A stretch of DNA of 64,000 nt from assembly GCF_901000735.1 (NCBI RefSeq), contig NC_081542.1:27915093-27979092 (forward strand), given 5' to 3'. Within the stretch, counting starts at the first letter, position 1. The number at the start of each line of letters is the position of its first letter. The translations under genes and the position numbers were made by a program. This DNA is from Corylus avellana. Taxonomy: Eukaryota; Streptophyta; Magnoliopsida; Fagales; Betulaceae. Positions 55,480 to 64,000 of the stretch are shown piece after piece. Below the pieces are notes generated by a model. It was not told the DNA's origin. It made no database searches and saw only the letters and a list, made by a program, of their open reading frames with translations.

Positions 55480-57957
55480 ATAGCTCTAATAACCATCAAA
55501 GTTCGACAATGATCATTAAGCATCATATGTGTTTTAAAAGGAAAGCAGATCTAAATAATGATTTGAAAATATTGATAAAATTTCAGTGTAGAGGAAACAC
55601 TTATTTTTAGAGATGGGGGAACTACCAAAGGAATCTCACTATCCCATACCTCAGAATTAGAGATGTATTCTCTGATGATGTACCAAAGTTGTGCATTTGT
55701 GTCCATCAACTGTAATTTTCAGAGATCAAAAATAACGTCAAGTAAAACACATCACAAGAAGTGCAAGCAGCTCATCATTCATATGATGCATACCAAGAAC
55801 TGGAAAACACTTTCAGTTAATCGTGGAGCTCCTTTCTCCCTGTAAAAATGCACATACACATCAAAAACCAGACATGAGATACAGTAAACTCATATATACA
55901 CAAGAAAGTGAGGCATATATATCATTGAGAGAAATTATGCTAATACAAGAAAGAAGGACCTTTGACTCAAAAGCCCTCGCTGCAAAATTCTCATCATAGA
56001 AGAGCTGATATTTGATGGCCTTTCAGCTTGCGCCGAGTTTATAAGTTGGAGCAAGAAACACTAATTTAACACAATAGCAAGTCAAAAGAGAGAGTAGCAT
56101 TAATCAAGAAACTAAACAATAAGTAGTTTCAACAGTGATAAATTCCAATCACAGAATAACACGGTATGTAAGAGCCAGACAGTTTTTCTAAATACACGTA
56201 TGAATAAACAGAAAATGGGAACATATAGATGAACTTCGCACCTCCCATTGTTCAAGGGCATAAACCTCAAGATCCTCCAAGCTTGGGAGCCTCACAGTTA
56301 TGTCAGAAGGCATTGGTTCCCTTGGTAAAACTTCGCTGCCATATCAAATGATAAGGTCATATCCAAAATAAAGTTGTTGTGAACATTTTATTAAGCCAAC
56401 CACCGTTGACTGCAGGATCATATTTTAAATTTTTAATGTCATTACAAAAATGAGATAATAGGCATTCAAGTTATGCTTATTCAGTAAATCTAACAATCTA
56501 AGCAATCTGATGTCATAAATCAAATACATTCATTATCAAACATGGCAGCATATGATAAGTACAAGCAAAAAAAGTAATGCATGTTATATTTTACCAAGTG
56601 GGCTAGCAACTAGACATCCATGATTGCAATTTGTACTTTTTGGTGGAGAGGATTGGAGCAAAAATGGAGAAAATAAACTCTACATGCCGCAGCTTTTTCA
56701 AAATTTTCCCTGAGTTGGATCCTTTAGAACACTATATTGGAACTAATAAAGATCAAGTAACCTCTACATGAGTCACATATAGAATACATGAAACAGGGTA
56801 GATTTATCCCATTTTCTTTTATTATTAGATTCCCAACGACCCATACCTCACAGAATAATCCCCAAGGGCAAGAAACACATTCATCTAAGCTAACTGAAAA
56901 AACAAAAACAAAAACGAAAAGATTATCCGAATCTCAACTCACCCAAGTGTTAAAAGCTTTTGGAGGTTTGTCTGGAATGTTGGATTAATTCTGTAAGTTG
57001 TTTCCCTTCTCCTGCCAGCAAAACATCAAGTTCACTGTAAAGGCTGAGAGAATAAGGTTGGATCAAAACTACATTACAATAATTTGAACATGAATATTAG
57101 AATGATAATAGTGAAAGAAAGTCATCTCAAAGAACATATATAAATTCTACGGCACGTATATCAAAAATAAAAACATACAAATCTAGGCATTTTGGAACTT
57201 CCACAATATGCAACCAGTATTGAAATGTAAATTTAGTTCTTAAAAAAAAGAACGTGGAGAACTTTCATGGATACACATATATTAAAGTCTGACCAAATTT
57301 GATGCATTCCCGTGCAGCCGAGATTAAAATTCCAGAATATCAGGAAAAGGCTCCAAATCTGGGCATGTTTCCCACAAAACAAGCATTGTGATCAGAGGAG
57401 CAAGGGCATGGATGTCCTGTCAAACTAAGTCAAACTCCAAAGATCTAATAGCTTTGTTGCAAGCTCCAAACGTGTTTTCATAGTGCAGAAAATAATTTCA
57501 TCCTAAAAGGCAACATGTCCCAATAGATTCATGCCTCGTTTCTATGGTCCACAATGACAAGACCTTCAAGAGTTCATCTTATCGACATAAAATATACAGG
57601 AGCGTTTTGGTCATATTGCAGTGAAAAAAAGAATAAAGAAAAAAAATTTCTTGAAACAGTTTATCTCCTCAGCAATCTTAGTCTTTTATGTTTAATCTTT
57701 CAAAGAAGCAAAGGACACCTTATATGGTCAACGAATTCTTAAATCTTCAGAAGAACACAAGAAGTATTATGTAAAGAAAATCCATTTACCTGTCAGCAGT
57801 GTCAGTGAATATCCGTAACTTAATCAACCTATCAATCGCGACTCTATGCATTGAGGACCCATCTGGAAACACCCACTCCTCCATAGACTTGGCTGTTATT
57901 GGAACATCAATGTACAACATCTGTATAACATACTTCTTGGCCAGAGGTGGCAGAGAC
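50405..57957 (-). CDS. TFB2: TFIIH subunit TFB2, copy 1, exon 1 missing
   Basis: TFB2 (p52/GTF2H4) is a core subunit of TFIIH that supports the XPB helicase in transcription initiation and nucleotide excision repair in the nucleus. Fourteen exons (2-15) lie on the minus strand: 57957-57790, 57011-56943, 56335-56242, 56060-55960, 55839-55794, 55709-55650, 55352-55284, 55013-54930, 54802-54719, 52647-52562, 52076-51986, 50974-50894, 50673-50599 and 50515-50405. Landmarks are LPPLAKKYV, MLYIDVP, NPTFQTNLQK, LPREPMPSDITVRLPSLE, LMDTNAQLWYIIREYI, ESWFIPTKLATNLS, STSKLHCEILRLFSR, YQLPNLIVGAIT, RLWESDLNRVE and FEAACD-ARE. No stops interrupt them. Exon 1 is not found; a LINE and a gap lie where it should be. 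The C-terminus ends early (HMYN). Compared with copy 2 it has Cys for Arg, Arg for Met, Asn for Tyr and Pro for Leu, so function is doubtful. Confidence 0.88.
51981..51985 (-). other. GC splice donor in TFB2
   Basis: The exon ending GCAGAGCAG is followed by GCAAGT rather than GTAAGT. The same GC donor is at the matching place in copy 2 (63470-63465). GC-AG introns are a minor class with a strong donor context, as here (CAG before GCAAGT). Confidence 0.8.
52973..53501 (-). mobile_element. TRIM retrotransposon in TFB2 intron
   Basis: Two LTRs of about 200 bp (52973-53179 and 53310-53501) surround a 130-bp internal part. On the minus strand the order is LTR, primer-binding site TGGTATCATAGC (one mismatch to tRNA-Met), internal part, polypurine tract AAAAGGGGGAGTTTG, LTR starting TGTAACA. 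The 5' LTR has lost its first bases. The LTRs belong to type b of the array at 6880-7088. The internal part has a 31-bp tandem duplication near 53189-53250. Confidence 0.85.
55449..55476. repeat. GA microsatellite in TFB2 intron
   Basis: (GA)n of about 14 units. Confidence 0.95.
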
Positions 57958-58179
57958 CTGAGTACTCAAAAAACAAAAACCACAAATTCGATCAATATCT
58001 CAGAGAACTAACCATTTGGCATTAACTACCACAATAAACTCTTTAAGACTTCCACTGCGTGTATCTAAATCAACGAGACGCAGAAAATTTTCAACATATT
58101 GGATCCACTATCTACAAACATCTAAAAAACATAAAACACCCAAGTATATAAAGAATATACTGACAATATATTCAAAACA

Positions 58180-59161
58180 GGTTGATATTGGAGTTGAAAA
58201 ATCTGAGGTTAAGATTGGAACTGTGTCAAATGTTGTGAATCAGGAGCAATGGAATGTTGTTCGAGCTGCTAAGAAAACTCCAGTAACTAAACTTTCTGCT
58301 AGGGATAGTCAAAGGCATTGGACAAATTCTTTCCATTTGCTGGCTAGAGCAGATGGTAGAATTGATCAGGGGAGGTAAGAGGAGATCATATTTCTCAATC
58401 TCTTCAAAAAGTTATTGAACATGCACTAAATGAGGAAAATACTAATCTCTAAGGGAAAAGTAAACTGGGAGAGGAGGAGGAGGTTTTGATGAGAGGATTT
58501 TCTCCTACTGTATGAATTTCTTGATATGGAATGTGAGGGGTTTGAATCATCCCTCTAAGCAGCAAGAGGTAAAAAATTTGATCAAAATTCATAAGATTGG
58601 TTTAATTTGTTTGATTGAGACTAGAGTGAGGAAAATAAAGCAGATAGAATCAGATCTGTTATTGTTCCTGATTGGGACTATGCTTTCAATTATGATAAGC
58701 ATTTTTTGGGAAGGATATGGGTTTGCTGGAAGAAGTCTGACTATGAAGTAACTGTGGTTGATAAATGTGTGCAGAGTATTAATTGTTTCATCAAATCTCA
58801 CAAGAGTAAGTGTTGTTGGTTTCATTCTTTTGTGTATGGGGCTAACAAAGGGGTGGATAGGAAGTTGCTTTGGACTAGTTTAAGTTCTATGAAGGGTAGA
58901 GTGGCTACTAGTCCTTGGATGATTTGTGGAGACTTTAATGTTGTGAAGTCTTTGGGTGAGAAGTGGGGCTCTGAAAAGCTGAATTCTTATGAAGTGGAGT
59001 TTGGGCAGTGCTTAAATGATCTAGAGGTTTTAGACCTTAATTTTAGTGGATGTTTTTACACATGGACTAATAAAAGTGAGGAGCCTAGGTTTGTGGCTAG
59101 AAAGCTTGATAGAGTTTTGGCTAATGAACATTGGATGTGTACTTTTAGTAGAACTATTGTT
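58180..59161 (+). mobile_element. LINE, 5'-truncated, cut by gap
   Basis: The end of ORF1 (QEQWNVVRAAKKTP) is followed by ORF2 from about 58512 with the endonuclease domain: MNFLIWNVRGLNHPSKQQEV, ICLIETRV, WMICGDFNVV, SGCFYTWTN, R-LDRVLAN. A frameshift lies near 58670-58710. The reverse transcriptase would follow but the sequence runs into the 100-N gap. It lies in what should be intron 1 or the upstream region of TFB2 copy 1. Confidence 0.88.
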
Positions 59162-59261
59162 NNNNNNNNNNNNNNNNNNNNNNNNNNNNNNNNNNNNNNN
59201 NNNNNNNNNNNNNNNNNNNNNNNNNNNNNNNNNNNNNNNNNNNNNNNNNNNNNNNNNNNNN
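59162..59261. other. Assembly gap of 100 N
   Basis: Exactly 100 N; true length unknown. It interrupts the LINE endonuclease and borders an inverted repeat. Confidence 0.99.
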
Positions 59262-59485
59262 TTAATGTGTCAGTTATTAAACAAGTAGATTTGGTTGTAG
59301 CTAATGTGGAATGCCAGGTCAGTTTGTATGTTCAGGTGACATGTAACAAGTCAATCACTAAATAATTAAATTTAATTGTAGCTGAAGCGTGAATTGCAAC
59401 ATCAATTTATTGATAAGGAGTTATAATAAAAATTGTAATATATCTTTAATAAAACCTGCTTTATGTACCAAAAAAAAAAGAAAAA
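59262..59485 (+). repeat. Inverted repeat, left arm, with A-tail
   Basis: About 210 bp that is nearly identical to 60308-60520 in reverse. It ends CTTTATGTACC followed by an A-rich run, so it may be the 3' end of a poly(A) retroelement, possibly the LINE interrupted by the gap. Confidence 0.8.
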
Positions 59486-59723
59486 AAGGAGCGAAGAAAA
59501 CGTATGAAATTTAGCATTGTGCAGTCAAGATCAATCATCAAGGATAATATCAATAACTTCGAGAAGAATAATAGCAGCCAAAATACCGTCTATAATTTTT
59601 TTTCCTTTTATCATTTTACCAACTCAATATTTATCATTTTTTAATTTAAAAAAAAAAAAAATGGTTAAGATTTGAGGAATTATACATGATAAAATGCCTT
59701 ATGAAAAAGGGTATACATGAGGG

Positions 59724-59737
59724 AAAAAAAAAAAAAT
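59724..59737 (-). terminator. Pol III terminator of tRNA-Val
   Basis: A run of T on the minus strand a few bases after the 3' end of the tRNA gene, as RNA polymerase III termination requires. Confidence 0.7.
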
Positions 59738-59740
59738 ACT

Positions 59741-59812
59741 GTTGCTGCCCAGGATCGAACTGGAGACCTTTAGTGTGTAAGACTAACGTGATAACCACTA
59801 CACCACAGCAAC
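59741..59812 (-). tRNA. tRNA-Val (anticodon UAC)
   Basis: 72 nt without intron. The acceptor stem GTTGCTG pairs with CAGCAAC. The anticodon stem TTAGT/ACTAA holds the loop CTTACAC, anticodon TAC (Val, GUA codons). The T arm has TTCGATC with one G-T wobble. Box A TGGTGTAGTGG and box B AGTTCGATCC fit pol III promoters. No CCA is encoded, as normal for a nuclear gene. All stems pair, so it looks functional. Confidence 0.93.
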
Positions 59813-60272
59813 GAACTTCTTATTTAAAACTCCAACATTACATACTATAAACGCTACACAACAGCAACGACGTTGTTAGAAATTCTAGAAACAACTATCA
59901 CTTCAACTAACAACTTCGAATTCTTTCCTGCCCGACCAAAGTAAAAAGAAGCGAAATTTCTTTCCAGCAGAAGACAAAAGATTGTGATGTCGATAGTCCA
60001 ATCCCCAGCATGGGAAGCTTATGAGGCCAAACAGTAAAAAGACACACAGACAGCTTCTAAGAAATTTCCTATCTCCCCTCATGCCTCGTCATTTCTACGC
60101 TTTTGGGCACCAAAGTTTATTAAAGAAACAACATTTCACCATGCATATCTCCTACTTTCTAGAAAAGTGTTTTCAAAACTGTTGCCAAACGAGACATATC
60201 TTAACCCATTTGTCATGTGGAATTGCTTGGATATTAATTGACCAACAAACAAACAACTTGTCTTTGTCACTT

Positions 60273-60305
<33 letters not shown>

Positions 60306-60307
60306 TT

Positions 60308-60520
60308 TGTACATAAAGTATGTTTTATTAAAGATATATTACAATTTTTATTATAACTCCTTATCAATAAATTGATGTTGCAATTCACGCTTCAGCTATA
60401 ATTAAATTTAATTATTTAGTGATTGACTTGTTACATGTCACCTGAACATACAAACTGACCTGGCATTCCACATTAGCTACAACCAAATCTACTTGTTTAA
60501 TAACTGACACATTAAATACC
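60308..60520 (-). repeat. Inverted repeat, right arm, with A-tail
   Basis: Reverse copy of 59262-59470 with only a few differences. Its poly(T) at about 60280-60307 is the A-tail of the minus-strand copy. The two copies point toward each other around the tRNA. Confidence 0.85.
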
Positions 60521-61299
60521 GTGTGAAATTATAACATCCGTCAGTTTATGAAAAATTTATAATAAAAGTTATAGTATCTCTAACGACACCATTTCTAAAC
60601 TCCCACAATTTGAAAATGTTTTTATCCCAAAATTGCTCTTTCATTTTTCATTTCCTTTGTCACGATTAAAAACTTAACATGTTCCCGTCACCTATCAATT
60701 GCGGTGACCGGGAACAACAAAAGTACTTGGGCCAAAAACTACATAAAAATGATTAATCAAATAACAAAAGGCCTGGATAAAAATATAATCTCAATAAATT
60801 ATGAACCCAAAACAAAAAAAAAAAAATCACAATTAACTTCCTTTATTTAGTCTAAAACAAATCATGCTTATTTTCATTAAACAGGAAATTGAACTCGCAT
60901 GATCTGCAATACAAACCTGTTCTTTTCATCACAAGTAGCAAATTCTGTTGTTTACATTGCTCACAAAAACATTTAAGCGCTGGAGAATGTTTGTACTTGG
61001 AACTCTATTTGGTCCAACTCTTCCCGAATGCAACATTTTCCAGCTTCTGATTGCAGTGTAGAATCAACCTTCCATTTTCTTGATAATGTTTTCTAGAATA
61101 TTTTCCATGATGCATGACTTCAGTTACAGCTTTATTAGCAAATATGATAATCTGAATCGAGCATAAATCGACTGAAAAGGAAGAATCTGATTAATGCCAG
61201 CCCCAAAATGTACACAACAAACCTCACAGCATGTAGGGTTGCATGTTGTACTGCCTAAAATATATTGTTCGCCATTAATTCCATTAGGACCAATAAAAC
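60521..61299. other. Intergenic AT-rich DNA
   Basis: No gene, RNA or clear repeat was recognised. Confidence 0.5.
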
Positions 61300-61307
61300 A
61301 ATATCTG

Positions 61308-61851
61308 TGGGGGTAGACATATTAACCGGTTATCGATTACCGAATTTAACCGAACCGATAGTAACCGTAATCGATAATTATCGGTCAGTAATTGGTTAAA
61401 AATTTTATACCGATAAGCTTATCAGTCGGTTAATAATTTTTTATCGAAAAACCGATAAGTTTTTTAATTTTTAATTTTTTATAATTTTATATTTATATTT
61501 ATTTATATTTTTTAAAAAAAAAAAAATGCTTCAATAAGCTATTTTAGCCAAAAATATACTAAAAAATAACTAATTTTTAATAAGCTATTTTAGGCTTTAG
61601 CCCAACAAAACATATTTGGGCCTCCAAAACAATTAATTTTTGGCCCAATTAACAACTAGTTAAAAGCCCAATAAAAAGCCCACAAAAGCCCAAACCGACT
61701 TAACCGACCGGTTAACCCATTACCGATATGACCGATAATTTTCGGTTAACATTTTTTATCAGTCGGTAATCGGTTAGGATTTGACTATCACTATCGGTTA
61801 ACTGGCCGATAAGCTCATTAACCAAACCGATATGACCGATACCCAGCCCTA
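61308..61851. mobile_element. Non-autonomous hAT element beside TFB2 copy 2
   Basis: A perfect 8-bp target duplication AATATCTG (61300-61307 and 61852-61859). The ends are GGGGGTAGACATATTAACCG and, in reverse, TAGGGCTGGGTATCGGTC. Both halves are full of ACCGATAA/TTATCGGT motifs. No transposase. Its target duplication ends six bases from the TFB2 stop codon. Confidence 0.85.
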
Positions 61852-61864
61852 AATATCTGGCCTA

Positions 61865-64000
61865 CTACTTTTGACGACGCAAATGCTCTCGCATATGCAT
61901 GTGTATTTCTGCCTTGACAACTAGACGCATGGTTTTCGAATCCTCCCACAGCAATCCGTTCCATTCCCGTGCGTAGTCACAAGCAGCCTCGAACACGTCC
62001 TGCCAGACAAAGGAAACAATCAGATACAATCATGAGAATATGAAGTCAAACATATCACTCCAACATACTGAATTGTTAGTACCCTAGAAGGAAATTCATC
62101 ATAATAATGTGCAGGAGTCATCTCAACCCTGTTCAGATCTGATTCCCACAGCCTAATCTGTCACAGAAGAGAGTTCATTTTAAAACATCAGAAAACAAAG
62201 GGAAACATGACAATTTTTATTACCAAATATCTAAGCAATTTCAAGAACTTTGTTGTTGGGTAAAAGAGTATGGCCAAATCAGCGGCATGGCAACATAAAA
62301 TCACATAAACTGAACAACAATAAAGGAGCTACAATATAATTTATGATAAATACAAATATAATATAGAGGAACTGAAACCTGATCCGTGACATTTTCGGGT
62401 ATAGATGGCATTCTCTCTGCTACACGAGGATGGGAATTCTGCTGAAGAAAAGTAATAATCTGCAAAAAATTGTTTAGGAGTTAAGTGAAGCAAAATACCT
62501 TCCAGGAGGACAAAACAAAAGGGAGTGGGAGACAATAGCATTTTAGACTTCCAATCCAAATGCCACAATGCAGTAACCCTTTTTACCCATAAGAATACCA
62601 AGTTAAAGTGAGTGCATGTCAAGAAAGGGAGGACTGTATGTGTTTGTGTTGTCCATGTGCCAACCAGTGATTTACTTATTAAAACAAAATCGAACCCATC
62701 GTATCTATTCCATGGCGGTAAAAACTACTACCAGACCATGACAACAACATTATGAGCATGTCAACAAGAGTATCTGATTATAGCTATACCAATATTGAGC
62801 ATGGGACTCCAAATCTCTAATGACTTAATTTGGACTTATTATTATGATGATTCAACCTAATACCTTTCAATCCATTAGTAAAGTCACAATCCTGGATAAC
62901 CACATGTTTATTAGAGCTAGTCAGCAGGGCAATTAAGAGAGCCTGAGGAACTCACTCACCCAGGCATGATAGTTTCAGAGACTTGCCCAAGGGACTCATG
63001 AATAGCATGCAAAATAGCACTTCAAATAACAGTTATTACCAGCAAGATTCCAAACAAAATTCGACAAAAAGAAAGAAGTGACACCCAATTTGCTCAACGT
63101 GTTCCAATATTTGCTCATGTTCACCAAGGTGAAATGGTAGATTCCTATTCCCACAAGCAGTAAGATCCCAACATGCAAAACTTGGATCAACCAATTTGCA
63201 GCCTCCCCAACAAAAAAGTTAAATTGGACTCAATTAAAAGGTTCTTGCGGATTTGGATTAACTTGTTCAGCATGAAACAAACACAAATAATTTTATTGTA
63301 AGCCAAAAGTCATATTAGCGAGGTAAATAGGGACATCGACCTAGATAGGCTCAAGTGGCTTAAAATAATCCATGTAGCCATTTCCAATTAGTGAGGATTA
63401 AGGTTTACTTGAGTTCAGTTCAGTTGAGTTCTAAAGTAGAAGGTATTGGAGTAGACTAATCTATACTTGCCTGCTCTGCTGCAATACCATTTTCAAAAGC
63501 ATTATACAAACTTTCTTTTGTGATTGCTCCCACTATAAGATTTGGAAGTTGATACTCTATCCTGCATATATAAGCACAGCATTTTTCATCTCAGAGATAA
63601 TTTTAAAATATGAAAATACCACCTGGCTTGTCACACCAAGCAGGATAGTATAAAGATAGAGAGCACCCTGTCGTAAGCAGAGGAAGTCTACTGTCTAAGT
63701 ATGAATTCAATGAAAGTATCACAAAGGAGAAATAATTTATTATTTTCAAATATAAATGAATAGCCATATTATGTGATTAAATTGTAATCATTTACACTCT
63801 TTATCAACATTAAGGTATGCTTTTGAGAAGGAATAACTTCTCATAGCCAAAAAAAAAAAAACCTCTTATTTAGTGTAGCATATAGAAAATTGACTTTAAT
63901 GACCAAACCGCTGTTTCAAAGTAGCTCAATTTTAACCTTCAGAATAACCCTATTCAACTTCAAATGAGAAGCAAGTGGTAACCTGCTTTTCAAAGAATCA
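61865..64000 (-). CDS. TFB2: TFIIH subunit TFB2, copy 2, 3' part
   Basis: The C-terminal exons of a second TFB2 gene, continuing beyond the right edge. Exons seen are 63561-63471, 62459-62379, 62157-62083 and 61999-61865, the last ending HMREHLRRQK and a stop. The residues that copy 1 has lost are conserved here (PRVAERMPS, RVEMTPAHYYDEF, ACDYAREW, GLLWEDSK), and the basic tail is complete, so this is more likely the working gene. Nucleotide match to 50405-52520 is very high, introns included, which shows a recent segmental duplication. The first exon shown uses the GC donor noted in copy 1. Confidence 0.9.

Noticed and set aside
58016..58378. 120-codon ORF as a host gene
   Set aside because: Its second half is LINE ORF1 and its first half is TFB2 intron-like DNA, so the frame is a chance join.
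59845..59880. Possible second tRNA 5' end (CTACACAACAGCAAC)
   Set aside because: Only the acceptor and D-arm side is similar; no anticodon or T arm follows. At most a short duplication of the tRNA start.

Overview
The window is nuclear DNA of a flowering plant, most probably a woody eudicot. It shows GT-AG introns, intronless lectin receptor kinases, a plant allantoinase, a TFIIH subunit gene, a nuclear tRNA-Val, and dense, nested plant transposons in AT-rich DNA. The species cannot be named from the sequence. Two runs of exactly 100 N (24215-24314 and 59162-59261) are scaffold gaps.

Layout. 1-6116: 3' part of a dead Ty3/gypsy element with integrase remnants, 3' UTR tandem repeats, a multi-exon antisense ORF and a 3' LTR. 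6477-7350: a mosaic of miniature LTR elements (TRIMs) on the minus strand. 9147-10286: a probable TIR element carrying a dead 5' fragment of a WDR11-type WD40 gene. 10375-10612: an orphan copy of the receptor-kinase promoter, joined to a second truncated Ty3/gypsy element with its own antisense ORF and 3' LTR (10613-13047). 13388-16211: LINE tails, a hairpin, and a 1.2 kb poly(A) retroposon with an 11-bp target duplication.

The core is a direct tandem duplication with units of about 8 kb (roughly 16250-24214 and 24590-32491). Each unit holds a CACTA end, a promoter, an intact intronless G-type lectin receptor kinase (18155-20515 and 26446-28776), and downstream DNA that includes a piece of allantoinase exon. 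A signal-peptide-only relic of a further receptor-kinase copy lies at 24486-24594. In both units the same LINE sits in the same allantoinase exon, so the LINE is older than the duplication. The allantoinase gene (36324 down to 31305, minus strand) is broken by this LINE, and its later exons are missing.

36.9-50 kb is repeat territory: a SINE, MITEs, hAT-like elements, an inverted LRR receptor-like-protein fragment, a one-LTR Ty1/copia element with a long open gag-protease-integrase frame, a CACTA transposase remnant with a minisatellite, and the second 1.2 kb retroposon. 50405-57957 (minus) holds exons 2-15 of a TFIIH subunit TFB2 gene, with exon 1 lost and an abnormal C-terminus. The start of a second, better conserved TFB2 copy (61865 to beyond the window edge) lies to its right. 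Between the two are a truncated LINE, a gap, a tRNA-Val(UAC), an inverted repeat and an hAT element.

The genes form no pathway together. The shared theme is local duplication followed by transposon damage: receptor kinases for cell-surface signalling, allantoinase for purine and ureide breakdown, and TFB2 for transcription and DNA repair.
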